Part shown: positions 24,148-33,325 of the stretch, piece after piece | Numbering within the stretch: position 1 is the stretch's first letter | Layout: each line of letters starts with the position of its first letter | Virus record (IMG/VR): IMGVR_UViG_3300044959_000348 | Location: 106,696-170,695 of that record | Length of the DNA: 64,000 nucleotides | Strand: one strand, 5' to 3' | Source: a virus | Notes under the pieces: model-generated | The model's database searches: none | Seen by the model: the letters and a program-made list of their open reading frames with translations, nothing else | What the model was told of the DNA's origin: nothing | Made by a program: the position numbers and the translations under genes

Positions 24148-25861
24148 TGATTATAGCAATATCATGTTTATCCCAAAGCTCCTGTATCATATTAGTCAGC
24201 TCTATATACTTTTCCACTGATTTTTCATACAACTGCTTAAATACCGGGTCAAACATTTGATCTAACTCATCCTTCTTGGATACATACTCATATTCAAAAG
24301 CAACACCATACAAAATGCCAGTTACACGAGATACTTTCTTCAATACATTATACATTTGACTGAGACGATTGCCTACTAAATGAGAAGGATATGTTATATC
24401 ATCTTTCTTGATTGCTTGTTTTGACAGAGCCTGAACTACAATAGTATAAAACAGCATAACAAACAACTCCAATAACGGAGTAGCTTTAGAAAATCTGGGT
24501 GAAACTCTGAACGACTTCTTCAAATCATTTATAGAAGGTATCTCCACAACAGCTAACGCTAACTTAGTCTCTGGAATATACTGCAAAGGACTAAAAGACA
24601 CAAACTGCTCATTATGTAAAACCATATCCACAAATTTTTCATATATTTTATGGTACAAATATCTTCTCATAGCCATTGTGAATTCACTGGTATTCTTTTC
24701 TAACAAACAAGGCGAACCATATACTGCCAAATTGCGCACATACTCACCAGGATAATAATAATGCCCACGCCAGAATGGACAATCGGCAGCAAAGTAAGCA
24801 AACTTGCTATCATCTACAATAGTATCAAAGCTTTTATTGCCCATACGGCCATTCTTTACATCTTGCACATACCTTACAGCAGCATCATAAAATCTTTTGA
24901 CACCACTAGGCATACTGACAGAAACCTCGGGCAAAGTAAAATCACCCAAATTGAAATACCCAGGGAAATTCAAAATATGCGCCACTATGCTAGCTTGAAA
25001 AGTATCCGGATATTGCGTATCATCTTGGATTTCACCATTCGACGCAAGCAATATGCTATACCGCATTATTAGCTCATCTATATCCTCATTGAACGGAACT
25101 ATAACTTCAAACGCACCAGTCTTGTCATAAGGCAAATACTTAAACACTATATCCTGATAAGCATTCTGGTCAGCTCTATAATAAGGCCCTCTATCTTCCC
25201 TGTATAACAAATTCATAGCACCAATCATAGTGTACTTGCCACGCCCGTTGAAATCATGATCAGTACCTAACTCTAACTTAAATATGTCCGATTGAGCAAA
25301 ATAAGAAACATCATACTTCTCAAATATTTTACACATCTTTCTCACAGGCGAATCACTCATAATACCATCTATCTTACTCGCAGTAGGCTCCATCTTCATA
25401 ACCGAATCAAATTTCATAATATTATAAAATTGAGCAAAAACATCATCTGTATTTTTCAGTTCTACATTACGCTCATCTTTTTTAGAATGTAATATAACAT
25501 ATTTGTAATTCATTGAATTCTCCTCCTGCACAGAATAATCAACACCTTCTACTTTGTTATCTGGCTCAGGCACCATAACCCGATTAGAGGCCATGTTTGT
25601 CAAATGCCCAGCATGAAAAGTAAAAGCATTATCTGTACAAGCAACAGCAATAGGAGTTAGCTGATCGTCTGAACGCAAAATAGTCATTATCGCCTTATTC
25701 GCATTTCTAATAATGTTTTTCAGTATCTCAATATATTCTTTCTTGAGTTGCCCTACAAGCTCAGGATTTGGAGGACGATCAGATTCACCTAAAGCACTAA
25801 CAGATGCTATGTCTGCATAAAGCTTGCCACTTTGAAACTCCTCGAGTTTGGATGCTAGCAT
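24140..25861 (-). CDS. Unknown structural-region protein, 573 aa
   Basis: A mixed helix/strand protein of portal-like length (T4 portal is 524 aa), but I see none of the portal signatures, so I leave it unnamed. Notable pieces are NIIRNANKAIMTILRSDDQ near residue 50, CPFWRGHYYYPGEYVRNL near 355 and a helical C-terminus (YIELTNMIQELWDKHDIA). It is followed by a coupled 132-aa gene. ATG 25861 is 6 nt after CATAAT with TTCGG upstream, the full promoter form. Candidate roles are head-tail connector or baseplate component. Confidence 0.72.
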   Translation of the reverse strand: MLASKLEEFQSGKLYADIASVSALGESDRPPNPELVGQLKKEYIEILKNIIRNANKAIMTILRSDDQLTPIAVACTDNAFTFHAGHLTNMASNRVMVPEPDNKVEGVDYSVQEENSMNYKYVILHSKKDERNVELKNTDDVFAQFYNIMKFDSVMKMEPTASKIDGIMSDSPVRKMCKIFEKYDVSYFAQSDIFKLELGTDHDFNGRGKYTMIGAMNLLYREDRGPYYRADQNAYQDIVFKYLPYDKTGAFEVIVPFNEDIDELIMRYSILLASNGEIQDDTQYPDTFQASIVAHILNFPGYFNLGDFTLPEVSVSMPSGVKRFYDAAVRYVQDVKNGRMGNKSFDTIVDDSKFAYFAADCPFWRGHYYYPGEYVRNLAVYGSPCLLEKNTSEFTMAMRRYLYHKIYEKFVDMVLHNEQFVSFSPLQYIPETKLALAVVEIPSINDLKKSFRVSPRFSKATPLLELFVMLFYTIVVQALSKQAIKKDDITYPSHLVGNRLSQMYNVLKKVSRVTGILYGVAFEYEYVSKKDELDQMFDPVFKQLYEKSVEKYIELTNMIQELWDKHDIAIINA

Positions 25862-25867
25862 ACGCTA

Positions 25868-25884
25868 ATTATGCAAAATCCGAA
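25868..25884 (-). promoter_or_regulatory. Leaderless-type promoter with TTCGG for gene 24140-25861
   Basis: TTCGG, 6 nt, CATAAT, 6 nt, ATG 25861. Confidence 0.75.
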
Positions 25885-25916
25885 GTGACATAATGCAACA
25901 AACAAAACATATATAC

Positions 25917-26321
25917 TCACACATCATAAAAATTTACTAAATGCAGTTTGACAATACCACTGGTCACATACTCGTACGATGTTTCATACATACCTATGGA
26001 ACTTGTTCTAAAAAATATAGCCTGATACTGATATAAAAATAGACATTTATGATAATACGACAAGCTTATATCACCACATATTTTATTATGCTCTACACGC
26101 ACACGACTGATTTCACTAATATCTAAAGATGATAAGCATTCATCATTTTTGATAAAATAGCTTATACCATCCTTCATGTACTTATCCAACTCTTCTTCGT
26201 TATTAAAGAAAAATCTCGGAAACGGAACTAATACTAACAAACTCAAATCTCTATAGCATCCTAATATAGTATTGACGGCATCAACACATGACACAAAGTG
26301 AATTTTACAAAGTTTTTGCAC
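25917..26321 (-). CDS. Unknown protein, 134 aa
   Basis: Not recognised. Alternating hydrophobic strands (DLSLLVLVPFPRFFF, LFLYQYQAIFFRT) and a helix NNEEELDKYMKDGISYF suggest a small alpha/beta fold; size would suit a baseplate or head-completion protein. The frame starts at GTG 26321; the ATG two bases before is out of frame. The start region is back to back with the small HTH gene at 26340, so the shared AT-rich segment 26322-26339 must serve both. Confidence 0.65.
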   Translation of the reverse strand: MQKLCKIHFVSCVDAVNTILGCYRDLSLLVLVPFPRFFFNNEEELDKYMKDGISYFIKNDECLSSLDISEISRVRVEHNKICGDISLSYYHKCLFLYQYQAIFFRTSSIGMYETSYEYVTSGIVKLHLVNFYDV

Positions 26322-26327
26322 ATAGTG

Positions 26328-26333
26328 TATAAT
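26328..26333 (+). promoter_or_regulatory. Leaderless-type promoter for the HTH gene
   Basis: TATAAT, 6 nt, ATG 26340; the complement may serve the divergent gene at 26321. Confidence 0.7.
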
Positions 26334-26339
26334 TCACAA

Positions 26340-26501
26340 ATGCTTCTAAAGGTAAGTGAAGTAGCCGAAAAACTAAGAGTACATTTCAATAAAGTAATCC
26401 ATGTGGTAAAGAAACATAACATACCACATATTAGAACAAAGGACGGCATTTATATCAAAAGTTACTACGTACATGTTATACGAAATCGCGTGCGAAAGTG
26501 A
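26340..26501 (+). CDS. Mini helix-turn-helix DNA-binding protein, 53 aa
   Basis: The leaderless rule sets the start at ATG 26340, giving MLLKVSEVAEKLRVHFNKVI followed by HIRTKDGIYIKSYYV. This matches the excisionase/MerR-type HTH_17 fold: V-x-E-A-A-x-x-L-x-V-x-x-x-x-V, a recognition helix, then a basic wing. Such proteins regulate promoters or act as excisionases. The stop codon is supplied by the first bases of element B (GTGAAC), so the protein may have lost C-terminal residues. It is the only recognised regulator-type protein in the window. Confidence 0.65.
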   Translation: MLLKVSEVAEKLRVHFNKVIHVVKKHNIPHIRTKDGIYIKSYYVHVIRNRVRK

Positions 26502-26776
26502 ACTACTACCACTTCAAGAAGTGGTAGCTTCTGCAGGAGTTTGTGTCTTATGACACCTTATCCTACCCAGGTGGTCACCACACCTTACTACCCCTATTTG
26601 CTTGTATACAGCAAACTCAGGGCTACCTTTTAGTTTCCCAAATACTCTTAATCTTATTTATTATGTAAGAGATAATTACACTCATTCCAAAGTTTCCCAG
26701 CATGATATGTAAGATAACCAAGAATAGTTTTAGTTTTATCATCTATTTTGTTTAGCTCTATCCTCAAAGCTCTCAT
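26498..26776 (-). mobile_element. IS605-type remnant with omegaRNA segment and tnpB N-terminal stub, element B
   Basis: Read on the minus strand: a 40-codon tnpB start (26654-26776, MRALRIELNKIDDKTKTILG followed by YLTYHAGKLWNECNYLL and a stop), an internal deletion, then GGGAAACTAAAAGG, the conserved ~135-nt omegaRNA segment and the closing hairpin CCACTTCTTGAAGTGG with AGTAGTTCAC. The right end abuts the HTH gene. The stub is preceded by TTATAAATTATAAC-ATG, close to the leaderless promoter form. No TnpA or nuclease domain remains. Confidence 0.8.
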
Positions 26777-26777
26777 G

Positions 26778-27722
26778 TTATAATTTATAAAAATCGCTCA
26801 CACTAACTTGTGTGTTTATAGTACTCACAACACTCTTTGGATATTCCTGCACAGTGTATGAATACCCCCTTGCAGTAGGAGTATCCTGATCAACTACATC
26901 AATAACAGTGTTTTCATTATACTTATGATACCTAGTGATTTGCGTAACAAATATTTTGTCTTCAAATATATGCACCAATGCATACCAACCACTACTCATG
27001 GCTACGTCATCATACTTTGTAACCAAAGTCGTATATCTGTCAATATTAATATTCTGGTTGTTATAAGAAAAGTCAAACACATCTAACCTTTCTATGCCTG
27101 ATGGCAAATATATATACCCGTATCCAGTCAAAAACATAATATCTGATAAAACAGTATTATACAAAACACGATGCCTTATAGTCGAATATAACCTCGCAAA
27201 CAAAAATGGCTGCACCGAACAAGAAAGATTAGAGGGATTTTGCAAAGAATCATACATATGAATTCCACCACTCACAGATAATAATAAATACGGGGCAAAC
27301 AATTCCAAACCATTATACTCCACATAATATCCATTAGTTTCATCAGCAGCAAAATCTATATCTTGTAATGTACTTCTATTATGCATCATGCCCGAAATAG
27401 CAGTAACTATACCCATATTATCTAACATGCTTCTTAGTGCATCAACCATTTGAGATGCATAGTTTGTATCAGACATCATTGTCTCAAAATCTCCATCATT
27501 CACAGGAAAAGCGACATTATGAACTTGTCCTATGCTTCCACTGCATTTGCCCCATGCACTATAAAATACACCAGATACAGTGCTTTCCATAGGCTCGTCA
27601 TACGTGTATTGACCTCCTCTATAATGCACTATATGCGTTGAACGAACATAATTTTCTATAAATAACCCAAACGCACGATACAACTGCTGATTACGCCTAT
27701 ACAGAATGCTAAACCCAATCAT
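26778..27722 (-). CDS. Unknown tail/baseplate-region protein, 314 aa
   Basis: Its ATG overlaps the stop of the 577-aa gene (ATGA), so both are co-translated. The protein is strand-rich with many Tyr, Ser and Asn, and a glycine/tyrosine-rich centre (FLTGYGYIYLPSGIERLDVF), like phage tail or baseplate components. No known domain is seen. The stop lies 1 nt from the tnpB stub of element B, so the element may have landed right behind the operon. Confidence 0.7.
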   Translation of the reverse strand: MIGFSILYRRNQQLYRAFGLFIENYVRSTHIVHYRGGQYTYDEPMESTVSGVFYSAWGKCSGSIGQVHNVAFPVNDGDFETMMSDTNYASQMVDALRSMLDNMGIVTAISGMMHNRSTLQDIDFAADETNGYYVEYNGLELFAPYLLLSVSGGIHMYDSLQNPSNLSCSVQPFLFARLYSTIRHRVLYNTVLSDIMFLTGYGYIYLPSGIERLDVFDFSYNNQNINIDRYTTLVTKYDDVAMSSGWYALVHIFEDKIFVTQITRYHKYNENTVIDVVDQDTPTARGYSYTVQEYPKSVVSTINTQVSVSDFYKL

Positions 27723-29452
27723 ACAGGAATTATATTGATATGCATCCCACTGATATAATTGAAATAACTAACAACTAACGGATTCAACGACCCAACAAAT
27801 TGTCCATTAGCATCAAAAGTATAAGACTGCATCGCATTTATAAACGCTTTCACATCTATAAGTTTCATATACCCAGAATTACGAGAAGTAGGATAAGACC
27901 AATACAGATTGTCACCTAACGGATCTACTGCTCTACCATTCAAAACCATCATGTTATTACTCACATACACACGAACATTGGTAATATCATCAATAGCTAC
28001 ATGATTCACAATAAACTGAGCAACATCCCTGAAATCTATGCTCTTCATTATCACATTCTGATACCTGCCGATTATATTGTTAATGGTAACCCTAAAAACA
28101 TCCACATCTATAAACTTGCCTTCTATATCTAGCCTCATAGTGTTCGGAGACCCAAATATTATAAAAACATCATAACTATTCAATAAACTATACACATCTA
28201 TTTGATAAATATTTCTGCTACTATCCAAATATTTAAACCGGTTGATATCACCTGTATACGATAAAATGTCTAAAATATTATCACTATTTTTAAGTAACAA
28301 AGTTCTAAACGGAGACATGTAATCCAAATAGTAAGACGATAATCCCGATATAAACTCATTCACTTCAGCCTCACTGTTTGTAGTGCTAAAAGAATTAGCA
28401 ATAAGCACAATAAAATATACTATTTTTCTGAAGTTCAAAGAATTCACATCATTGGCACTCAATATGTACGGTATGACTTCAATATCTAAAATATTGCTCA
28501 CATTTTCCTGCAAACAAGCAGCTATATCACTAACACTCCTAATGTATCCATTGTACTTATACTTCTTTGTAACACTTTTCATTGATGCTAAACGATATCC
28601 AGGAACTTCTGCACTGGTAAGATTATAATAATACCCACCAGAACTATTGGGCTTCAAAGCAATACTAAGTGGAAGTCGCAAACGATTAACCATACGCTCA
28701 TTCCAATAACTCATCATATCAGGAGGATTTCTATTGGGTATATTAAGATACTTGATAGTAACCTCCTGACTCCCATATTTTTGTAAAAAACGCTCAGAAA
28801 AATACAAACGCACGGTTTCTAAATAACTACGAAGTATAAGAATATCATACGAGTCATCCGTTTGAACCACATCATAAAACTCTAATACATTATCAGTCAT
28901 AGGAAAATATCTATCAAAAAATATATCTGCTGTGATCACCTCTCGCACAGATATTGCAATAGCACTGGATATCTTCCCTCGCTCAGGCTCTATTTCTATG
29001 ACCTTAGAAGCATTTTTAGTCACCTGAAACATGGCCTGATCAGCAAAGTATATCTTAACATTATTTACAGATAACACATTTGAACCAATACTAAACCTGC
29101 CCTCAGGCCATAAATAGAAAAATATATTGCCCTCATTGTACAACAAAGTGCCAGGCTCTATTGCTACATTTCCGTTGATAACAGCAGAAATGCTCTCTGC
29201 TAACAAAAACGGATGCACTAACGCCTCAACATTCTGAAACTTATCCAAAGCATACGTGACCAACATGTCCCTAAACATCGTCTGTGCTATATTACCAATA
29301 TACGCCGCATTCCCAACGCTGTCTAAATAGTTGTTATACAAAGCATCTAAACGCCTGATATATGGAGATAATAAATCTACAAGATTATCCTTAAGCCTAT
29401 CATCAAAATAATTCGGTAAAATGTTTCGCAAATCTTTGCTGATACTAAGCAT
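27719..29452 (-). CDS. Putative baseplate/tail structural protein, 577 aa
   Basis: It lies between the transglycosylase gene (8-nt overlap) and the 314-aa gene (4-nt overlap), so the three form one translational unit. The N-terminus (LVDLLSPYIRRLDALYNNYL) and the later YLETVRLYFSERFLQKYGSQ resemble the general build of baseplate wedge proteins, but no conserved motif allows a name. Much of the rest is alternating strands with Asn/Tyr/Ser. A baseplate role is inferred from the operon with a tail lysozyme. Confidence 0.7.
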   Translation of the reverse strand: MLSISKDLRNILPNYFDDRLKDNLVDLLSPYIRRLDALYNNYLDSVGNAAYIGNIAQTMFRDMLVTYALDKFQNVEALVHPFLLAESISAVINGNVAIEPGTLLYNEGNIFFYLWPEGRFSIGSNVLSVNNVKIYFADQAMFQVTKNASKVIEIEPERGKISSAIAISVREVITADIFFDRYFPMTDNVLEFYDVVQTDDSYDILILRSYLETVRLYFSERFLQKYGSQEVTIKYLNIPNRNPPDMMSYWNERMVNRLRLPLSIALKPNSSGGYYYNLTSAEVPGYRLASMKSVTKKYKYNGYIRSVSDIAACLQENVSNILDIEVIPYILSANDVNSLNFRKIVYFIVLIANSFSTTNSEAEVNEFISGLSSYYLDYMSPFRTLLLKNSDNILDILSYTGDINRFKYLDSSRNIYQIDVYSLLNSYDVFIIFGSPNTMRLDIEGKFIDVDVFRVTINNIIGRYQNVIMKSIDFRDVAQFIVNHVAIDDITNVRVYVSNNMMVLNGRAVDPLGDNLYWSYPTSRNSGYMKLIDVKAFINAMQSYTFDANGQFVGSLNPLVVSYFNYISGMHINIIPV

Positions 29453-30518
29453 ACTCTGATGGTATCATGGTTATAGGATTGAAGTCTCGTATAGTTACGC
29501 CACTATCATAGTATGGCGCAGGATGCAAACTGACATTGTATACAATATCTGCGCTTTTCCTCTTTTCAATTGCTTCTACATACGATAGGGCAGGAATCTT
29601 TTGATTCCCTAAATCTACTGATTCTTGGAATGTATAAATATGTGGAGAAGATATACCTAATTTACTCCATATTGCATTGTACCCTAACATTTGTTGAAAA
29701 CTTGGAAGTTGCGACACACTATACTTCCTAAAAACCTTATTTTGATTATAGTCACTGAAAGCAGGCCACTTGGCCTTAGGCCACTTTCGTGGATCTTCCC
29801 CAAATTTTTCAACCCAAACGTCAACAAGAGCTTTGACAGCATTCCCTAAAACATCTACAGCATACGGAACCGCATCAAAGTAATGAGGATTCTTATTACA
29901 ATTAAACTGAAGACCGCAATAATGAGACATTATGGTGCGAAAGTACAAACCATTATTCAAATATCTGAAATTCGTGAAAATCAAACGCTGATACGCAATA
30001 CCACCAGCAACATTCCAAGGGGCCACTACCCTGTAAAAACCACTCAAAATTTCAAATTCTTCTAAAACTTTATATTTACTATCCAAATCAGGGCCCCGAC
30101 TGTTGTACGCATAATACAGATTTTTATATACGTCTATATTAAACTGCAAGTTCACACTATACTCGCGCGCAACAATCTTCACAGGATCCAGCCATGTATC
30201 ACCTAAAAATTGAAATAGTCCTTTGGCATCAGAACCTGAGCTCACCATAACTTGCCAACGATAGCGAGACTCCTTAAAAGCTTGTGTGGCCAATATCCAC
30301 GGATGAAGACCACTGGCATACCCTAAATTCATTATGGCCATCACTAAACTAGCAGTCAAACTATTATTCAGTAAATATCTAAATTCGTTTTTGTAAAGAT
30401 TATAAGTTGCCTGTGTCACTACGGCCTTTATAACAGATCCATTATGTCTATCCCTTACTATTCGATCACAATCTGCATGAACAACAACATTAGAATCCTT
30501 AAGTGAAGCACAACTCAC
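29445..30518 (-). CDS. Lytic transglycosylase (tail-associated lysozyme), 357 aa
   Basis: Residues ~70-110 carry the SLT/goose-lysozyme-like site: LHPWILATQAFKESRYRW with the catalytic Glu83, then SGSDAKGLFQFLGDTW. It should cut peptidoglycan during DNA entry, as tail lysozymes do. The rest (110-357) has no recognised domain; a Trp/Pro/Lys-rich piece (GEDPRKWPKAKWPAF) lies near 245. No signal peptide is evident (MSCASLKDSN), which fits a virion-borne rather than secreted enzyme. GTG 30518 is 7 nt after TACAAT. It heads the three-gene overlapping operon with probable baseplate genes. Confidence 0.82.
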   Translation of the reverse strand: MSCASLKDSNVVVHADCDRIVRDRHNGSVIKAVVTQATYNLYKNEFRYLLNNSLTASLVMAIMNLGYASGLHPWILATQAFKESRYRWQVMVSSGSDAKGLFQFLGDTWLDPVKIVAREYSVNLQFNIDVYKNLYYAYNSRGPDLDSKYKVLEEFEILSGFYRVVAPWNVAGGIAYQRLIFTNFRYLNNGLYFRTIMSHYCGLQFNCNKNPHYFDAVPYAVDVLGNAVKALVDVWVEKFGEDPRKWPKAKWPAFSDYNQNKVFRKYSVSQLPSFQQMLGYNAIWSKLGISSPHIYTFQESVDLGNQKIPALSYVEAIEKRKSADIVYNVSLHPAPYYDSGVTIRDFNPITMIPSEYA

Positions 30519-30525
30519 AAATACA

Positions 30526-30531
30526 ATTGTA
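30526..30531 (-). promoter_or_regulatory. Promoter box for the transglycosylase operon
   Basis: TACAAT, 7 nt, GTG 30518; weaker match, just downstream of element F's end. Confidence 0.5.
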
Positions 30532-30559
30532 CAAAATATTCAAAACAATCTTTACTATA

Positions 30560-30658
30560 GTGAACTACCCGCCACTTATAGAAGTGGGAGCTTCCTGCTT
30601 CATCGACCACTTACTAGCGATCTCCACAGGCGTAAATTCGGACCGTTCCAGCCCTACT
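30560..30658 (-). ncRNA. omegaRNA-like scaffold, element F
   Basis: On the minus strand about 99 nt: TAGTAGGGCTGGAACGGTCC, GAATTTACGCCTGTGGAGA, a short variable hairpin, GGTCGATGAAGCAGGAAGC, and the closing stem CCCACTTCTATAAGTGG ending in GGTAGTTCAC. It is the best preserved of the F/G/I type and resembles right ends of IS200/IS605 tnpB elements as I know them. Behind it (30696-30735) lies the hairpin CTCCATCTTCTATAAGATGG with GATGAATTGC, the other end mark of such elements; there is no protein gene between. The flank that would be the guide is 30540-30559. Confidence 0.68.
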
Positions 30659-30664
30659 AAGAAT

Positions 30665-30677
30665 ATTATACACCGAA
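30665..30677 (-). promoter_or_regulatory. Phage-type promoter in front of element F scaffold
   Basis: TTCGG, 2 nt, TATAAT, then about 6 nt to the predicted RNA start near 30658. A second TTTCGG directly precedes the first. Confidence 0.65.
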
Positions 30678-30695
30678 ACCGAAATTTTTTCAAGA

Positions 30696-30735
30696 GCAAT
30701 TCATCTCCATCTTATAGAAGATGGAGACTTCTTGC
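30696..30735 (-). repeat. IS200/IS605-type end hairpin of element F
   Basis: GCAAGAAG, then CTCCATCTT paired with AAGATGGAG, then ATGAATTGC; the same hairpin occurs in element E (17100-17139). Confidence 0.65.
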
Positions 30736-30755
30736 ACAACATAGGTTAAACTACA

Positions 30756-33296
30756 TCAAATAGCTACCGTAATAGAAGGTACAGAACGCTTCAAATACTC
30801 CTTCAAATCAAAGTGTATTCCCTTCTTATCGCCCCCATTGAATACTGATAAATCACTCTCATAAATAGCAGACACATAGTTATCAGGTACTTTATCATAA
30901 GAACCTAAACTCATAATAAACGCATCTAAGTCTCTATCACTCTTTGATAACCTGAAACCTATACTTCCTGATGACTTATTTCTTGCACGAGCAACCCTCG
31001 ATAAAATATGCTGTATAACTTGCCCAGAATGCAATATCTGCTTCCTATACTCATACACCATCTCATGCAAATTCTTTACACTTATCTTACTAGGGTCCTT
31101 GTCTAAGCTATCCATAAAAATCTTCAGCTTAAATATCTTAGACAGCAAGAGCAAAACAGCAACAGTAGCCTGATTCTCACTAAATACCTTATAAGAATTC
31201 AACAATAAAGTATCCATGCCATACCCTTCCTCTAACAAAGCTATCACCTTCTTCAAATCCATTCCTTTCAACCTATTTTTTACGGCCTCATAATCTGCCT
31301 TCAAATGTGATAAATCATTATCTCTAGAACCAAACGAAAAGATAGCTAAATCAGCAAATATAATCTTACAACTAATAAACGGCTCACCCGTATCTGCATC
31401 GTACCCAATAAGCACACCAGTATCAGAGTCAAATTTGACTTTTACAGCCGTCGTATATTTTGCTATCTCCTTCATTTGTTCTGTACTTAACACACGATCT
31501 GCAAATTCATTAGTATTGAAGTCAGCAACCTTTTTGTTATAAGGAGACAAGAAACTGACTTTATAAGGTACCTTAGCATTATTCAAACCATCATAAAATC
31601 CTTTCACAAAACCGTTGGAAACCTCATAAAATAAATCTGTCAAATGCATAATACCAATAGCCCAATCATAATGCACGTGCTCACTAACACCCAACATCTT
31701 GTTCAGACCAGCAGACAAGGTAAAGAAATGCTTAAATAAAGTACCCCAAGACTTACCCACATCATAAGCGCTTTGATTGCCACCATGAACATTACTGAAA
31801 AATTTATTGATTTTGGGCTTGTTTGCTACATACTCAGGCGTCAAATTGCCCTTGTTAGACACACCTTTTGTGCTCAAAGCACCACTCGTCACAGCCTCCT
31901 TCATACTCAGCTCAATATAATACCCTCCACCAGCCGCAGACCTTACAATAGGTAAGCCACACAAATAAGAAAACGGAGCCTCAGAACAATAACCTATACC
32001 CATCAAATGCCCAAATGATGAACTAATCAGATGCAAATTGCGCATAATACTGGCCAAAAGCATCGATAATATCACATTCTTGTCTTTCGAAACATACAAA
32101 GCCTCCGCTACTCTCTTTATTATATCCAACAACTTTTCATCCTCTAAATGCGCTTGTAGATTGGAACTGATGCTCATTATGTATTCTATATCACTATTGG
32201 TTAGGGCTTTGTCAATATCCTTAGATATTTGAGAATACAATCGATCAATATGATCACTTGACATAGCCGCAGATAAAAAGCTATGCATCGACCCCGAATC
32301 GTCTATAGATATAAGAATAGACTTAGCCACAGTAGCTTGCAAATAATCACTCTCAGAACTCCCTACCATAGGATTCAAAACCAAAGAACCACTATCACCA
32401 CTTCGAATAGTCTCTGCTCTTTGCGCCTGAGCCGGAGAACGCTCTCTCTGAACAGAACTAATCACATCTTCAGATAATTTAGTAGCCTTAGCAGACTTGC
32501 TTTCAAACATATCATTCATAGTCTGCCCTTGCTTGATAATAGTAGATAACAAATACTCAATGACCACAGCAATATCTGTATTACTATCCTTGACTAACGC
32601 AGATAAAATGCCACGTGCGCCACTAGCTTCACCAGTAACTTCCCTACTCTCATTATCCTTTATAGTGCGCTCAATATACTTCTTATCAATATCATCCTTT
32701 TCTCCGGGTCGTGGAGTATACACTTTCTTTTCAAAATCAGGAACCCCATCAACTATCTTATGTTCGTCTTCCACTCCTTGCTTATTTAGCTTATCCAATT
32801 GTTCTTGCAAATCTTTTATCACATCATCAAGAGAACCATCTTCATTCATCTCCTTAAGCTGCTCTATTGCCTCTTGCACATCTTTTGCTTTTTTGCCCGT
32901 TCCTGTGTCGTCACCTTCTTTATTGTCACTTTCGTTTTCCTTTTCATCATCTCCCTCTTTTTCATCTTCTTTATCCTCTTGCTCTTTCTCGTCTTCTCCT
33001 TTATCTTTTTGTTCTTCCTTTTCCTTTTGATCTTCACCTTCTCTTTCCTTGTCTTTATCTTTTTCCTCGTCTTTCTCTTCTTGTTTCTTTTTATTTTGCG
33101 GCTCGCCTTCCTGACCTTTGCCTTTACCTTTCTTGTTCTTAGGCTCATCTTCAGGCGGAGTCGGAGGCTTCAAAGGCGGCTGCGGACCCGAACTGCCTCC
33201 ACCACCAGCACTAGGAGGAACTATATTAAATTTGCTCATTATGTCTAAAGCAGTACCTACGAGCTGCTTTTCCAACAACTTGTTTTCCCTAATCAT
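30756..33296 (-). CDS. VWA-domain protein with charged N-terminal region, 846 aa
   Basis: Start at ATG 33296 (CATAAT 8 nt upstream, TTCGG before that); a TTG 9 nt further up is less likely. Residues 30-55 are Gly/Pro-rich, 55-135 almost only Lys/Glu/Asp, then helical. At 326-337 the sequence SILISIDDSGSM carries the metal-binding MIDAS motif D-x-S-x-S (Asp332, Ser334, Ser336) of von Willebrand A domains. VWA proteins with an acidic/charged stretch before the domain typically work with MoxR-type AAA+ ATPases (CobT with CobS, for example). Here the ATPase gene is two genes upstream in the same direction. Role in virion assembly or in handling a host or conflict target cannot be decided. Confidence 0.8.
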   Translation of the reverse strand: MIRENKLLEKQLVGTALDIMSKFNIVPPSAGGGGSSGPQPPLKPPTPPEDEPKNKKGKGKGQEGEPQNKKKQEEKDEEKDKDKEREGEDQKEKEEQKDKGEDEKEQEDKEDEKEGDDEKENESDNKEGDDTGTGKKAKDVQEAIEQLKEMNEDGSLDDVIKDLQEQLDKLNKQGVEDEHKIVDGVPDFEKKVYTPRPGEKDDIDKKYIERTIKDNESREVTGEASGARGILSALVKDSNTDIAVVIEYLLSTIIKQGQTMNDMFESKSAKATKLSEDVISSVQRERSPAQAQRAETIRSGDSGSLVLNPMVGSSESDYLQATVAKSILISIDDSGSMHSFLSAAMSSDHIDRLYSQISKDIDKALTNSDIEYIMSISSNLQAHLEDEKLLDIIKRVAEALYVSKDKNVILSMLLASIMRNLHLISSSFGHLMGIGYCSEAPFSYLCGLPIVRSAAGGGYYIELSMKEAVTSGALSTKGVSNKGNLTPEYVANKPKINKFFSNVHGGNQSAYDVGKSWGTLFKHFFTLSAGLNKMLGVSEHVHYDWAIGIMHLTDLFYEVSNGFVKGFYDGLNNAKVPYKVSFLSPYNKKVADFNTNEFADRVLSTEQMKEIAKYTTAVKVKFDSDTGVLIGYDADTGEPFISCKIIFADLAIFSFGSRDNDLSHLKADYEAVKNRLKGMDLKKVIALLEEGYGMDTLLLNSYKVFSENQATVAVLLLLSKIFKLKIFMDSLDKDPSKISVKNLHEMVYEYRKQILHSGQVIQHILSRVARARNKSSGSIGFRLSKSDRDLDAFIMSLGSYDKVPDNYVSAIYESDLSVFNGGDKKGIHFDLKEYLKRSVPSITVAI

Positions 33297-33304
33297 ACTT
33301 ACCA

Positions 33305-33321
33305 ATTATGCTAAACCCGAA
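33305..33321 (-). promoter_or_regulatory. Promoter with TTCGG for the VWA gene
   Basis: TTCGG, 6 nt, CATAAT, 8 nt, ATG 33296. Confidence 0.6.
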
Positions 33322-33325
33322 ACCA

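Noticed and set aside
24140-25861. 573-aa protein as portal protein
   Set aside because: The length fits but I see no portal motif and the order relative to other head genes does not settle it.
32864-33148. Long highly basic and hydrophobic frames opposite and within the charged part of the VWA gene
   Set aside because: They are shadows of the Lys/Glu-rich low-complexity coding sequence, have no promoter box and their composition mirrors the real gene.
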